64,000 bases of DNA. Origin: DIGJ01 sp041821315. GTDB taxonomy: Bacteria > Bacillota > Clostridia > Lachnospirales > Lachnospiraceae. The stretch spans positions 120,331-184,330 of the forward strand of contig JBGUEO010000003.1 of NCBI GenBank assembly GCA_041821315.1, in the 5' to 3' direction. The notes under the pieces are model-generated. The model did not search any database and was not told the origin of the DNA. It was given only the letters and a program-made list of their open reading frames with translations. The translations under genes and the position numbers were made by a program. Positions 1 to 9,127 of the stretch are shown here, in pieces. Position 1 is the stretch's first letter. Every line of letters starts with the position of its first letter.

Positions 1-882
1 GATAAAACAAGAGATGAATTAAAACAAATCTGTACAAAAGACAAGAAGGTCAAAGCAATCTTAAATTCCAAGAATTTCGGATTTAATCGTAACGTATTCT
101 ATGGATTAACACAAGGCACTGGTGATGTAGTATTTCTTGTCTTTGGCGATTTGCAAGATCCACCAGAACTTTTGCCGGAATTTGTAAAACGGTGGGAAGA
201 GGGATATAAGGTAATTATAGGACAAAAATCACATAGTGATGAGAATAAATTTGTATATTTTTGTAGAACCGTATTTTATAAGGTGATGGACAAGTTATCC
301 TTAGTAAAGCAAACAGAGCATTTTAATGGGTTTGGGTTATATGATAAAATGTTCATAGACGTATTGAGGGGAATTGATGATCCGAATCCATATTTAAAAG
401 GAATCGTTGGTGAGTTTGGTATGCACCAGTATATATTGAAATACAATCAACATGAAAGTGCAAGAGGAAAATCGAATTTTAATTTTTCAAAGTATTATGA
501 TGTGGCTATGCTTGGAATTACCTCCTATACAAAGTCATTAATGCGTTTAGCAACATTTGTCGGTGGGTTGTTGGGTATTTTAAGTACGATTTTTGCAATT
601 ATTATTTTTATATGTAAATTGGCTGATTGGAATGGTTTTCCAGCAGGCTTGCCGAGTATTATAATTGGTGTATTTTTTATCGGTGCAGTTGAATTATTTT
701 TTATGGGAATCTTAGGAGAATATATATTGAGCATTAATACTAGAATGTTAAAACGCCCTTTGGTTGTTCCAGAAGAAAAATTGAATTTTCAAAATATATT
801 AGAAGAGAATAGGGAAGAAAACAATGCTACAAATGCTGATACAATCTTGGGCGAAAACAGAGAATACGATAAATTCGACTGA
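1..882 (+). CDS. GtrB/DPM1-like family 2 glycosyltransferase, 5' end missing
   Basis: This is the C-terminal 293 residues of a membrane-bound GT2 enzyme; the frame is open from base 1, so the start lies outside the window. The DLQDPPE motif near visible residue 50 is typical of dolichol/undecaprenyl-phosphate sugar transferases. Two hydrophobic segments near visible residues 180-207 and 215-240 match the C-terminal membrane hairpin of GtrB-type enzymes. Such enzymes load a sugar from a nucleotide donor onto undecaprenyl phosphate on the inner membrane face. The GtrA-like gene at 5923 is a natural partner for flipping that product. The sugar cannot be told from sequence. The C-terminal 59 bases overlap the next gene. 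Confidence 0.85.
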   Translation, partial: DKTRDELKQICTKDKKVKAILNSKNFGFNRNVFYGLTQGTGDVVFLVFGDLQDPPELLPEFVKRWEEGYKVIIGQKSHSDENKFVYFCRTVFYKVMDKLSLVKQTEHFNGFGLYDKMFIDVLRGIDDPNPYLKGIVGEFGMHQYILKYNQHESARGKSNFNFSKYYDVAMLGITSYTKSLMRLATFVGGLLGILSTIFAIIIFICKLADWNGFPAGLPSIIIGVFFIGAVELFFMGILGEYILSINTRMLKRPLVVPEEKLNFQNILEENREENNATNADTILGENREYDKFD

Positions 883-2194
883 GGAAATAATTGATTGGGT
901 AAAAAAAACAAATGATTCATTGGTTGTAAATATAGATGCAAATAAGTTATCAGACAGTTCATTTTGGTTCCACGATGAAGAAAAAGGAATTATTACCAAT
1001 AATAACAATAGTTTCTTTTTGATTCAAGGCATTCAAGTTAAGAAAAACGACGAAATACTGATGGAGCAACCAATAATATTGCAAAATGAGATTGGTTATC
1101 TAGGTGTAATATGCAAGGAGATAAAGGGTACTCTTTATTTTCTTATGCAGGCGAAGATAGAACCAGGAAATATTAATAAAGTTCAAATATCACCTACGAT
1201 TCAAGCAACAAAGAGTAATTTTACAAGGAAACATGGTGGTGACATCCCTGCTTACCTTGAATATTTTATGAATGTAAATGAACATATGGTAATCGTTGAC
1301 CAGATACAATCGGAACAATCTTCACGGTTCTATAAAAAAAGAAATCGCAACATTATAATTAAGGTTAATACGGATATTGAAATCCTGCCATCTCATAGAT
1401 GGATGACCTTGGGGCAGATGAAACAGTTAATGAAATATGATAACTTGGTGAACATGGATACACGAACGGTGTTATCTTGTTTACCATACAGTTTGATGGA
1501 TAAAGGAAGTGAGGCGTTATCCATCTATTTTAAGGATAGCGCTCTATACAGATCCATATTTGAACGAAACAATATGGTAGAATTAACAGTAGTGTATAAT
1601 TATATAAATAATTATAAGATGTTTGATGATACTAGAGAGCGGTTAGTTCCACTTTCTGAATTGGGAAAATGGGATATCATAGATGAGGGTATTCATTGTA
1701 AAGAAAAGTATAGTTTTAGTGTGAAATATTTTGATATAGAAGTAGAGGGAAGAGAAGTTAGAAAATGGACACAGCCCCTGTTTAAAGCGGAGGGGATTGC
1801 AACGTTTGGATTACTAACATCAATTCGAGATGGTGTTCGAAAATTTTTAGTACATGCAGAACCAGAGATTGGATGTTTTGATAAAATTGAATTAGGGTCA
1901 ACGATTCAAAGGGAAGCAGTTTGTATGAAGAAAGAGGATATCATTCAAAAACTATTTTTACAACAATATGAACGTAGAAAAGGTATTCTTTATGATGTTA
2001 TTTTATCAGAAGAGGGTGGACGTTTTTATCATGAACAGAATCGTAATATTATTATGGATGTCTGTAATGAGAAGATACCGGACTTACCAGAAGGGTATTT
2101 TTGGGTGAGTTATTCAACATTAAATATATTAACTCAAGTGAATAATTGCGTTAATATTCAATTGCGAAATTTGTTGTCTTTGCTGGAGGTGTGA
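824..2194 (+). CDS. NDP-hexose 2,3-dehydratase (EvaA/TylX3 family)
   Basis: A 456-residue protein that by family removes water across C2-C3 of a dTDP-4-keto-6-deoxyhexose, the committing step to 2-deoxy sugars. The family is built of two similar halves, and both are visible here: SSRFYKKRNRN near residues 162-172 and GGRFYHEQNRN near residues 395-405. A KWTQPL motif near residue 314 is also typical. The ATG at 824 has an AGGGA ribosome binding site at 811-815 and overlaps the preceding glycosyltransferase by 59 bases, so translation is probably coupled. It sits among rfbA/rfbB-type genes, which supply its substrate. Such enzymes are best known from antibiotic sugar pathways; here the setting is a surface polysaccharide cluster. 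Confidence 0.85.
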   Translation: MLQMLIQSWAKTENTINSTEEIIDWVKKTNDSLVVNIDANKLSDSSFWFHDEEKGIITNNNNSFFLIQGIQVKKNDEILMEQPIILQNEIGYLGVICKEIKGTLYFLMQAKIEPGNINKVQISPTIQATKSNFTRKHGGDIPAYLEYFMNVNEHMVIVDQIQSEQSSRFYKKRNRNIIIKVNTDIEILPSHRWMTLGQMKQLMKYDNLVNMDTRTVLSCLPYSLMDKGSEALSIYFKDSALYRSIFERNNMVELTVVYNYINNYKMFDDTRERLVPLSELGKWDIIDEGIHCKEKYSFSVKYFDIEVEGREVRKWTQPLFKAEGIATFGLLTSIRDGVRKFLVHAEPEIGCFDKIELGSTIQREAVCMKKEDIIQKLFLQQYERRKGILYDVILSEEGGRFYHEQNRNIIMDVCNEKIPDLPEGYFWVSYSTLNILTQVNNCVNIQLRNLLSLLEV

Positions 2195-2196
2195 AA

Positions 2197-3210
2197 GTGA
2201 AAAAAACAAGAATTGGGATTTTGAGTCCTTCTAATATAGCATTTAATCGGTTCTTACCATCATTAATGAAGTTAGATGAGTTTGAGTATGTAGGAATAGC
2301 TTTAGCAAATCAAGAGGAATGGTTTAAGTCGAGTGGAACACTATCGGATGATTTGCGAAAAGTTGATCAAGAAAAAGCACAGAAGTTTGTTGATAACTAT
2401 GGGGGCGCAATCTTTGATAGTTATTTCGATTTGTTAAATGATACCAGTATTGATGCGGTGTATATACCGTTACCACCACAGCTACATTTTGAATGGGTGA
2501 AAAAGGCATTTGTAGCAGGAAAACATGTTTTAGTGGAAAAGCCGTCCACTACAAATTATAACGATACGGTTTTGTTAACACAAATCGCTGAAGAGAAGCA
2601 ATTAGCATTTCATGAGAATTATATGTTTCAGTACCACAATCAGTTGCATGTGATTGAACAGATGATTCAAAGTGGAGAACTTGGAGAAATCAGAGGATAT
2701 AAAATGACGTTTGGCTTCCCTTTGCGGCATGAAAATGATTTTCGATATAATAAAAGTTTGGGGGGAGGGGCACTGCTGGATTGTGGAGGTTACCCCATAA
2801 AATTAGCTTCCATTCTATTAGGGGAAACAGCCCAAATTGTGCACTCAAAACTAAACTGCACGAAAGCATTTGAAGTAGATATGTTTGGTAGCGTTGTGAT
2901 GGAAAACAACGACGGAATTGTAGCGCAAATTTTATTTGGAATGGATAATGCATATCAATGTCAGCTAGAAGTATGGGGTAGTAAGATGACATTAATTGCT
3001 CCGCGTATTTTTACAGCGGGGGCGGATATTCATCCAACGCTTACGTTAAAATCATCGTCTGACGAATGTGTAAAACAGATAGATTGTGATGATCAGTTCC
3101 TTAACTCAATCCAACATTTTAAAAAATGCATCGAACAGCAGGAGGTTCGAACCAAGAACTATAAAGCAATTCGAAAACAGTCAGAATTGGTCGAAAGGGT
3201 TAAGGTCTAG
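2197..3210 (+). CDS. Gfo/Idh/MocA-family NDP-hexose 3-ketoreductase
   Basis: A 337-residue NAD(P)-dependent oxidoreductase with an N-terminal Rossmann start (GILSPSNIA) and the EKP motif near residue 113 that marks Gfo/Idh/MocA enzymes. Directly after a 2,3-dehydratase the expected job is reduction of the unstable 3-keto intermediate to a 2,6-dideoxy-4-keto sugar; this role is inferred from context. Two GTG codons, 2191 and 2197, are possible starts. GGAGG at 2185-2189 lies only 1 base from the first but 7 bases from the second, so 2197 is preferred; that also places the start just after the upstream stop codon. Confidence 0.8.
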   Translation: MKKTRIGILSPSNIAFNRFLPSLMKLDEFEYVGIALANQEEWFKSSGTLSDDLRKVDQEKAQKFVDNYGGAIFDSYFDLLNDTSIDAVYIPLPPQLHFEWVKKAFVAGKHVLVEKPSTTNYNDTVLLTQIAEEKQLAFHENYMFQYHNQLHVIEQMIQSGELGEIRGYKMTFGFPLRHENDFRYNKSLGGGALLDCGGYPIKLASILLGETAQIVHSKLNCTKAFEVDMFGSVVMENNDGIVAQILFGMDNAYQCQLEVWGSKMTLIAPRIFTAGADIHPTLTLKSSSDECVKQIDCDDQFLNSIQHFKKCIEQQEVRTKNYKAIRKQSELVERVKV

Positions 3211-3224
3211 AAGGGAGCAGATAA

Positions 3225-3785
3225 ATGAATATTACAGATTTAGAATTTGATGGGGTAAAGATAATTGAACCAACTTATTTTGAGGATTATCGAGGTTATT
3301 ATTGCGAAACCTATTCGGAAAGAACGCTAAAAAAAGAGCTGGGAGTCGACACCGTTTTTGTGCAGGACAACCACTTTTTATCCTTGAAAAGAGGAACCAT
3401 TCGCGGCATACATTTTCAGAATAATCCGAAAGCCCAGACGAAATTACTAAGATGTACAAGGGGAAGTTTACTTGATGTTGTGGTTGATTTGAGAAGAGGA
3501 TCGGATACATTTGGAAAATGGATTTCAGTTATCCTAACCGCAGAAAACAGAAAGCAGATCTATATTCCACAAGGATATGGTCATGCCTGTATTTCTTTGG
3601 AGGATAATACGGAAGGTCAATACAAAGTGGATGCATTGTATGAACCTACCTTAGATAGAGCGATTGCTTGGAATGATCCTTTTATAAACATCGAATGGAC
3701 AATCAATAATAAAGATATTATAGTATCGGATAAAGATAAAAAAGCCCCAACACTGGCTGAAAGTGACGTTAATTTTATTTTATAA
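3225..3785 (+). CDS. rfbC: dTDP-4-dehydrorhamnose 3,5-epimerase family (RmlC-like)
   Basis: A 186-residue cupin-type sugar epimerase of normal RmlC length. The RGIHFQ motif near residues 57-62 holds the catalytic histidine, and the DYRGYYCETY and IPQGYGHA segments are family hallmarks. RmlC enzymes epimerise C3 and C5 of dTDP-4-keto-6-deoxyglucose. Since a 2,3-dehydratase and a 3-ketoreductase stand just upstream, this enzyme may instead act at C5 or C3 of a 2-deoxy intermediate; sequence alone does not separate these. An AGGGAG ribosome binding site precedes the ATG, which lies 14 bases after the previous gene. Confidence 0.85.
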   Translation: MNITDLEFDGVKIIEPTYFEDYRGYYCETYSERTLKKELGVDTVFVQDNHFLSLKRGTIRGIHFQNNPKAQTKLLRCTRGSLLDVVVDLRRGSDTFGKWISVILTAENRKQIYIPQGYGHACISLEDNTEGQYKVDALYEPTLDRAIAWNDPFINIEWTINNKDIIVSDKDKKAPTLAESDVNFIL

Positions 3786-3809
3786 ATCAGGAAGGAGGAT
3801 TAACTCAAT

Positions 3810-4730
3810 ATGAAAATGAAAGCAGTAGTTGTCACGGGTGCAACTGGATTTATTGGTGGGGCGCTCGTTAAAAGATTATTAGTAGAAAATATAAAAGTAT
3901 ATGCAATTGATATAAATGAAGAGCATCTTAATGAATTAAAAAAATACGGTGACGTAATTACAATCAAGGCATCCTTTGAAGAATATGGAAACGTGGATGA
4001 TTTCATTCAAGATGATATAGACGTATTTTATCATTTCGCTTGGCAGGGTGTATTTGGAAAAGCGTTTGAAGACTATAGCCTTCAATTATCAAATGCGAAA
4101 TATGCAGCCGATGCAATTAGCTTGGCCATTCGACTGAGATGCAAAAAATTTGTACTAGCAGGTACAAAAAATGAATTCGAGGTAGCGGAGTACTTATTTG
4201 ATAGTGATTCAAGTTTAAGATATACCTGTATTTATGCAATGTCTAAATTGGCTTCCGAAATGATATGTAAAACAATTGCAGCGAATAACGATATAACGTA
4301 TTCGGCAGGGTTAATTGCAATGGCTTATGGAGAAAATAATACTTCGAAAATGCTACCGAATGTTTTGATTCAAACATTGTTAAATAATGATTCACCAAAA
4401 CTGATCGAGGGAAATTGTTTGTATGATATGATATATATTGATGATATCGTGGAAGCTTTTCTATGTATTGGTAAAGAAGGAAAAAATATGACAAGCTATT
4501 ACATAGGGCATAGAAATCCAAGAGTATTCAAAGAGATAGTTCAAGACATTCGAGATATCATTAATCCAAATATCGAGTTGAAATTCGGAGAATATCCAGA
4601 AGAGTTGGGAATTGACTATGAGAAGTTGGATTTGGATGCTTTATATAACGATACAGGTTTTGAATGTAAGACTAATTTTAAAAAGAGTATTGTAAAGACT
4701 GCAGAGTGGGTAAAATCATTAAATTGGTAA
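3810..4730 (+). CDS. NAD-dependent epimerase/dehydratase, probable sugar 4-ketoreductase
   Basis: A 306-residue extended short-chain dehydrogenase. The nucleotide-binding GATGFIGG lies at residues 10-17 and the catalytic YAMSK (YxxxK) near residues 142-146. In this pathway position it probably carries out the final C4 reduction of the dTDP-4-keto deoxysugar, as RmlD does for rhamnose. The family covers many epimerases and reductases, so the exact stereochemistry is unknown. A strong GGAGG site precedes the ATG, and the gene is co-directional with its neighbours with only short spacers. Confidence 0.75.
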   Translation: MKMKAVVVTGATGFIGGALVKRLLVENIKVYAIDINEEHLNELKKYGDVITIKASFEEYGNVDDFIQDDIDVFYHFAWQGVFGKAFEDYSLQLSNAKYAADAISLAIRLRCKKFVLAGTKNEFEVAEYLFDSDSSLRYTCIYAMSKLASEMICKTIAANNDITYSAGLIAMAYGENNTSKMLPNVLIQTLLNNDSPKLIEGNCLYDMIYIDDIVEAFLCIGKEGKNMTSYYIGHRNPRVFKEIVQDIRDIINPNIELKFGEYPEELGIDYEKLDLDALYNDTGFECKTNFKKSIVKTAEWVKSLNW

Positions 4731-4743
4731 GGATGGACAGAAG

Positions 4744-5922
4744 ATGATTTATGATATTGTTGTTGTGGGTAGTGGATTTTCAGGAAGTATTTTAGCAAGG
4801 AAGATTGCAGAAGAGTGTAATAAAAAAGTTTTAGTTGTAGAGAAACGTGAGCATATTGGCGGAAATATGTACGATGAGTTTGATAAGCATGGAATATTAA
4901 TACAAAAATACGGACCTCACTTTCTAAATACAAATAAATATTGCATCATTCGGTATTTAGAACAGTACGGCGAATTATTTAAATATAATGCAAAATTACT
5001 TAGTTACATTGATGGGAACTATATACAGTTGCCATTTAATTTCGAGACAGTGCAGCAATTAGTTGGCGGAGAGCAAGCCGAAGAACTATTAAGAAAATTG
5101 CGTAGCAGTTTTATAGGGCGAGATAGAGTTCCGATTTTAGAATTAGTTGACCATGAAGATAAGGATATTTGTGTATATGGTAATCTTTTATTTGAAAAGG
5201 CTTACAAGACTTATACGGCAAAACAATGGGGAATTCCAGTCGAAAAAATAGACAAATATGTTTTGGACAGAGTTCCAATGGCAATGAGTTATGATGCAAG
5301 ATATTTAAATAAAGATTATCAATACCTCCCAATCAATGGCTTTACTAAATTATTTGAAAGCTTATTAAACCATGAAAATATTGATGCGGTAACAAGGACA
5401 GATGCATTACCACATATTTTCTTTGATGAAAAATCAGGACAAATAACTTACGATGGTTGTGCTGTAAAGTGTTTAATATTTACAGGACCGATTGATGAAT
5501 TATTTCAATTGAAATATGGGGCACTACCATATCGTTCTCTTGATATTAAATATGAATACTTCAAAGAAAATAGTACCTTGCCTTGTGAAATCATTTCATA
5601 TCCACAAGCAGATGGTTACACAAGAAGTACTGAATATAAGAAGATAATGTTTGACTCAAGTAAAATTATGGGTAGTGTAGTTGCAACGGAATACCCATTG
5701 CAATATAATGCAGAAGAAAAAATTGGAAATATTCCATATTATCCAGTTAATACGGAAGAGAGTGATTTACTTTATAATAAATATTTACTGGAGGTAAAAA
5801 AATATAAAAATTTATTTTTGTGCGGAAGATTGGCCGAGTTTCGATACTATAATATGGATGTTTGTATTGAACATGCATTAGAATATTTTGAAAATATAAA
5901 AAGATATTTGGAGCAAAAATAA
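4744..5922 (+). CDS. glf: UDP-galactopyranose mutase
   Basis: A 392-residue flavoprotein that interconverts UDP-galactopyranose and UDP-galactofuranose, giving the precursor of galactofuranose in surface glycans. The FAD dinucleotide fold GSGFSGS lies at residues 9-15, followed by the EKREHIGGNMYD segment that is nearly diagnostic for Glf. KYGPHFLNT and the late GRLAEFRYYNMD segment are also family signatures. It ends immediately before the GtrA-like gene. Its presence indicates that the glycan contains galactofuranose in addition to the dTDP-sugars. Confidence 0.93.
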   Translation: MIYDIVVVGSGFSGSILARKIAEECNKKVLVVEKREHIGGNMYDEFDKHGILIQKYGPHFLNTNKYCIIRYLEQYGELFKYNAKLLSYIDGNYIQLPFNFETVQQLVGGEQAEELLRKLRSSFIGRDRVPILELVDHEDKDICVYGNLLFEKAYKTYTAKQWGIPVEKIDKYVLDRVPMAMSYDARYLNKDYQYLPINGFTKLFESLLNHENIDAVTRTDALPHIFFDEKSGQITYDGCAVKCLIFTGPIDELFQLKYGALPYRSLDIKYEYFKENSTLPCEIISYPQADGYTRSTEYKKIMFDSSKIMGSVVATEYPLQYNAEEKIGNIPYYPVNTEESDLLYNKYLLEVKKYKNLFLCGRLAEFRYYNMDVCIEHALEYFENIKRYLEQK

Positions 5923-6321
5923 ATGATTAATAGGTTTACTAAAATTCTAAAAAAATTTGAAGAATTAGTTACATATGGTATAGTCGGCGTATTAACTGTA
6001 GGTTTAAACATATTAACATTTTATTTATTATCGTTAAAGTTCACCAATGAATTATGGGCAAATACAATTGCATTTTTTATAGCAGTACAATTTGCTTATT
6101 TTGCAAATACAAAATTTGTTTTTAAAGATAATTTTACTAAGAAAAATTTTGTTCAGTTTTGGGGAATGAGAATTGGTACTTTGATAATTGACAATGGTGG
6201 ATTATGGTTACTAATAAATTGCAATATAAATACTATACTAGATAAGCTTATAATTAATGTAGTAATTATAGTATTAAATTACATATTTAGTAAATTTGTT
6301 ATTTATAAAAAGAAAGGATAA
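5923..6321 (+). CDS. GtrA-family membrane protein
   Basis: A 132-residue protein with four hydrophobic segments, matching the size and layout of GtrA, a small membrane protein thought to flip undecaprenyl-phosphate-linked sugars. The YGIVGVLTVGLN start and the late IFSKFVIYKK end are typical of the family. The ATG follows the glf stop codon with no gap, so the two are probably translationally coupled. A GtrB-like transferase stands at the left edge of the window and could make its lipid-linked substrate. Confidence 0.85.
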   Translation: MINRFTKILKKFEELVTYGIVGVLTVGLNILTFYLLSLKFTNELWANTIAFFIAVQFAYFANTKFVFKDNFTKKNFVQFWGMRIGTLIIDNGGLWLLINCNINTILDKLIINVVIIVLNYIFSKFVIYKKKG

Positions 6322-6327
6322 GAGAAT

Positions 6328-7206
6328 ATGAAGGGAATTATTTTGGCCGGAGGTAAGGGAACAAGACTTTACCCTAATACAAAAGTAGTATCAAAACAAT
6401 TATTACCTATTTACGATAAGCCATTAATTTATTATCCGCTTTCGGTGCTATTATTGGCAAGAATTAGAGACATATTAATTATATCAACACCAGAAGATAC
6501 TTCTAACTATGAAAGACTATTGGGAGATGGATTACAATTAGGGTTACATATTGAATATAAGATACAAGATAAGCCAAGAGGACTTGCAGAGGCCTTTATT
6601 CTAGGAGAAGAATTTATTGGTGATGAAAGTGTGTGTCTTGTACTTGGTGATAATGTATTTTATGGACAAGGATTTAGCCTTATTCTTAAAGCAGCACAGG
6701 AGCAGATTGAAAATGGAGGAGCCACTGTTTTTGGATATCCAGTTGCTAATCCAAAGGCGTTTGGAGTAGTTGAATTTGATGAAAATAACAAAGTTGTTTC
6801 TATAGAAGAAAAACCAGAAAAACCTAAATCAGACTATGCGGTTCCAGGCTTATATTTCTATGATAATGAAGTTGTTGAAATTGCAAAAAAAGTAGAACCT
6901 TCACCACGTAGCGAAATCGAAATAACATCAATTAATAATTATTATTTACAACAGGAAAAATTAAATGTTACATTAATGGGAAGAGGTATGGCATGGCTGG
7001 ATACCGGTTCACCAAAAGGAATGTTAAAGGCAGCTGAGTTTGTGCAAACAGTGCAAGACATGCAGGGATTCTATATTTCTTGTATAGAGGAAATTGCTTG
7101 GCGTAAAGGGTTTATTAATAACGAGCAATTTAGAAATATTGGAGAAGAACTTAGTATGACGGATTATGGTCAGTACATACTAAAGCTTGTGGAGGAAGCA
7201 CAATGA
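6328..7206 (+). CDS. rfbA: Glucose-1-phosphate thymidylyltransferase
   Basis: A 292-residue nucleotidyltransferase making dTDP-glucose from glucose-1-phosphate and dTTP, the entry step for every dTDP-deoxysugar in this cluster. The GGKGTRLYPNT signature lies at residues 8-18, with KQLLPIYDKP just after and LGDNVFYG near residue 108. Length is normal for RfbA. The last four bases overlap rfbB, so the first two pathway enzymes are translationally coupled. Confidence 0.95.
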   Translation: MKGIILAGGKGTRLYPNTKVVSKQLLPIYDKPLIYYPLSVLLLARIRDILIISTPEDTSNYERLLGDGLQLGLHIEYKIQDKPRGLAEAFILGEEFIGDESVCLVLGDNVFYGQGFSLILKAAQEQIENGGATVFGYPVANPKAFGVVEFDENNKVVSIEEKPEKPKSDYAVPGLYFYDNEVVEIAKKVEPSPRSEIEITSINNYYLQQEKLNVTLMGRGMAWLDTGSPKGMLKAAEFVQTVQDMQGFYISCIEEIAWRKGFINNEQFRNIGEELSMTDYGQYILKLVEEAQ

Positions 7207-8246
7207 AAAACATTTTAGTAACTGGTGGAGCTGGTTTTATTGGAGCCAATTTCGTGAAGTATATGCTGAAAAATCGTGATTACATTATTGTAAATTTGGA
7301 TGCTTTAACCTATGCTGGAAATTTAGAAAACCTAAAAGAAATAGAAGACAATAAAAAATACAAATTTGTCAAAGGTGATATTTGTGAGAAAAATTTGTTA
7401 GAAAAGATTTTTGCAGATTATAATATTGATACTGTAGTAAACTTCGCGGCAGAATCTCATGTAGACAGAAGCATAACCAATCCTGAAATTTTTGTACAGA
7501 CTAATGTAATGGGAACACAAACATTGCTTGATGTGGCAAAAAAATACTGGAAAATAGATCCTGATAACAGGTATAGCAGAGAATATAAGGAAGGGGTAAA
7601 ATACTTACAAGTATCCACGGATGAAGTATATGGGGCATTAGGAAAAACAGGTATGTTTACAGAAACAACACCATTATCTCCCAATAGCCCATACTCTGCC
7701 TCAAAGACAAGTGCAGACTTGTTTGTTCGTGCATATCATGAAACATTTGGTATGCCGATTAATATTACTCGCTGTTCTAATAATTATGGACCATATCAAT
7801 TTCCGGAGAAATTAATACCCTTAATGATAAATAATTGCAAAAACGATATAAAATTACCGATTTACGGAGATGGAATGCAAATCCGTGATTGGTTACATGT
7901 AAAAGATCATTGCTCTGCGATTGATGCGGTATTACATAAAGGTTTAATTGGAGAAGTTTATAATATTGGTGGTAATAATGAGAAAGCAAACATTGATATT
8001 GTCAAACTCATCATTGGAAGTTTAGGAAAGTCGGAGAATTTAATCAAATATGTAACAGATCGCCCAGGTCACGATAGACGTTATGCAATTGATAATACAA
8101 AAATTACTACACAGCTGGGATGGAAACCGGCATATACGTTTGAACAGGGAATAAGAGAAACAATTCAATGGTATTTAGGAAATGAAACATGGATGACGAA
8201 TGTTACAAGTGGACAATATCAGGAATACTATAGAAAGATGTATTAA
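7203..8246 (+). CDS. rfbB: dTDP-glucose 4,6-dehydratase
   Basis: A 347-residue extended SDR enzyme that converts dTDP-glucose to dTDP-4-keto-6-deoxyglucose, the branch point used by the dehydratase, epimerase and ketoreductases upstream. It shows GGAGFIGANF at the N-terminus, STDEVYG near residue 138 with the conserved active-site Asp-Glu, and the catalytic YSASK near residues 162-166. It overlaps rfbA by four bases. This is the last gene of the sugar cluster; the next gene follows after a 61-base spacer. Confidence 0.95.
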   Translation: MKNILVTGGAGFIGANFVKYMLKNRDYIIVNLDALTYAGNLENLKEIEDNKKYKFVKGDICEKNLLEKIFADYNIDTVVNFAAESHVDRSITNPEIFVQTNVMGTQTLLDVAKKYWKIDPDNRYSREYKEGVKYLQVSTDEVYGALGKTGMFTETTPLSPNSPYSASKTSADLFVRAYHETFGMPINITRCSNNYGPYQFPEKLIPLMINNCKNDIKLPIYGDGMQIRDWLHVKDHCSAIDAVLHKGLIGEVYNIGGNNEKANIDIVKLIIGSLGKSENLIKYVTDRPGHDRRYAIDNTKITTQLGWKPAYTFEQGIRETIQWYLGNETWMTNVTSGQYQEYYRKMY

Positions 8247-8307
8247 AAGCGTTTATACTTGAATATATGTAAAGACTAGTAAAATCGAAAGGAAGTGTTA
8301 CCTTCTA

Positions 8308-8643
8308 ATGAAGATTGATGAACGTATTTCCTTTTTAAATGAAACCAAGAGGAAGTTTTTACTTGCGCAGATAAAGCAGCTTACAAAGCGAGTTGATACA
8401 TTAGAATTCATCGTTTTATTTGGCAGCTATGCAAGGGGAGAGGAACGTGCAACCAGCGATATGGATTTACTGGTGATAACGGAAAAGGAAACCAGCCGAT
8501 TGCTTCGTGGTGAGCTTTGCAGTCTGTTTGACGAACGAAACATGGACTTGGTATTTTATACATTGGAGCAATTTAAACATTCAGAATGTTTACTAATTCA
8601 GAAAGTAAAGCAGGAAGGGATTGTCTTATGGAAAAAAAGCTGA
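8308..8643 (+). CDS. MNT-type minimal nucleotidyltransferase (antitoxin-like)
   Basis: A 111-residue nucleotidyltransferase-fold protein. GSYARG near residues 38-43 and the SDMDLLV acidic pair a few residues later form the catalytic core of minimal nucleotidyltransferases. It overlaps a HEPN-domain gene by 16 bases, the arrangement of HEPN/MNT toxin-antitoxin modules, in which the MNT protein can neutralise the HEPN toxin by adding AMP. The role as antitoxin is inferred from the family and gene order. The ATG at 8308 follows an AAAGGAAG site. Confidence 0.8.
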   Translation: MKIDERISFLNETKRKFLLAQIKQLTKRVDTLEFIVLFGSYARGEERATSDMDLLVITEKETSRLLRGELCSLFDERNMDLVFYTLEQFKHSECLLIQKVKQEGIVLWKKS

Positions 8644-9095
8644 ATACTTACTTTGGAAGAGGGCATAGTGACTATCTTTATGCAAAGGCAGGGATGGAAG
8701 TCGGAAGAAACTTTGGAGACTATAACGGAGTCGCTTCCATGTGTGCGCAGTCTGCAGAAAAATATTTAAAAGCAGTATTGGAGCAATGCGTAATAGAGGA
8801 TGACGTGATGGCACTTTTGCATTCTCATAATTTGCGAGCAATCTTAAACCGAATTAAAGAAGGATACGCAAATTTTAATGCCTCGAGTAAAGACGTAAAA
8901 TGGCTGGGGGATTTCTATTTTGATGCAAGATATCCAGGGGATAATTTTGTTGTTGTGAGTGAAGAAGATGCACTTGAGTGCTTACGCATTGTGGAAGAAT
9001 TAGAGATAACGGTACGAGAGTTACTAGAAGAAGAAGAAAAAAAGCGTAACATCAAAAAAGAAAAAATCGAAAACTTAGATACATTTTCTCTGTGA
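8628..9095 (+). CDS. HEPN-domain protein (toxin-like partner)
   Basis: A 155-residue, mainly helical HEPN protein. The CAQSAEKYLKA segment near residue 35, a LLHSHNL motif near residue 62 and FDARYPGD near residue 98 match the HEPN group paired with minimal nucleotidyltransferases. The classical RNase motif R-x4-6-H is not evident after the RYPGD arginine, so RNase activity is uncertain. The ATG at 8628 is chosen because an AGGAAGGGA site lies at 8612-8620; a more upstream ATG at 8586 would overlap the MNT gene further and lacks such a site. Confidence 0.75.
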   Translation: MEKKLNTYFGRGHSDYLYAKAGMEVGRNFGDYNGVASMCAQSAEKYLKAVLEQCVIEDDVMALLHSHNLRAILNRIKEGYANFNASSKDVKWLGDFYFDARYPGDNFVVVSEEDALECLRIVEELEITVRELLEEEEKKRNIKKEKIENLDTFSL

Positions 9096-9127
9096 TGGGC
9101 TAATTTTATTGAATAAGGAGACTCGCT

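Noticed and set aside
151..171. Loss of the DxD motif in the GT2 enzyme (FGDLQDPPE)
   Set aside because: Variants without the first aspartate are common in membrane GT2 proteins, so this is not evidence of inactivity.
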